From positions 2,805 through 8,570 of the forward strand of contig JAESUV010000080.1 of NCBI GenBank assembly GCA_016762975.1: a DNA stretch of 5,766 nucleotides, in the 5' to 3' direction. Positions 5,748 to 5,766 of this stretch are shown here, piece after piece (the stretch's first letter is position 1; every line of letters starts with the position of its first letter). Both the position numbers and the translations under genes were made by a program. The notes under the pieces are model-generated. The model searched no databases. It was not told the DNA's origin and worked only from the letters and a program-made list of their open reading frames with translations. The stretch is from Gammaproteobacteria bacterium. GTDB lineage: Bacteria > Pseudomonadota > Gammaproteobacteria > Pseudomonadales > Pseudohongiellaceae.

Positions 5748-5766
5748 GGCAGGGCTCTATTGCCCT
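5748..5766 (+). terminator. Possible terminator hairpin cut by the window end
   Basis: AGGGC (5751-5755) and GCCCT (5762-5766) pair perfectly around TCTATT, 17 bases after the stop codon at 5731. The left arm can extend to GGC at 5748, but its partner and any T run lie outside the window. The position suits a terminator for the CopC-like gene. Confidence 0.35.

Noticed and set aside
1..5766. tRNA, rRNA, CRISPR array, insertion sequence or attachment site
   Set aside because: No cloverleaf, repeat-spacer pattern, transposase or terminal repeats were seen by eye; nearly all the sequence is accounted for by six genes and short spacers.

Overview
The window looks like a stretch of a Gram-negative bacterial chromosome, probably a gammaproteobacterium. 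Five of the six genes encode proteins with Sec-type signal peptides, base composition is balanced, genes are tightly packed, and Shine-Dalgarno sequences are clear. The taxonomic guess is an inference from protein style, not a database result.

Left part (1-2464): a two-gene transcription unit. The first gene (27-1466) encodes an exported fusion of a c-type cytochrome module (CQNCH) to a copper type II monooxygenase fold of the PHM/DBH kind (peptidylglycine alpha-hydroxylating and dopamine beta-monooxygenases). Candidates for every ligand of both copper sites can be read from the sequence. Nineteen bases later comes an exported protein of no family I can name, with a PKD/Ig-like C-terminal half (1486-2418). 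The unit ends in a very strong intrinsic terminator (2424-2464).

Middle (2465-3574): a second copy of the unnamed exported protein (2611-3558), about 75% identical to the first by hand count, with its own leader and Shine-Dalgarno. The two paralogues can therefore be expressed separately.

Right part (3575-5766): a minus-strand exported CopC-like protein (3575-4219) converges on the second paralogue. A 111-base divergent spacer with a perfect 8-3-8 inverted repeat separates it from a plus-strand TesB-type acyl-CoA thioesterase (4331-5128). A second exported CopC-like protein (5180-5731) follows. The two CopC-like proteins are homologous to each other, and both have lost the usual C-terminal Asp-x-His copper ligands. 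The window ends in what may be the first half of a terminator hairpin.

Read together, this may be a periplasmic copper-oxygenase locus: a haem-wired PHM-like enzyme, a duplicated partner of unknown function, and two CopC-fold proteins that could have another role. A cytoplasmic thioesterase hints at a lipid or acyl-CoA link. The joint function is inference; the gene identities and motifs are seen directly.
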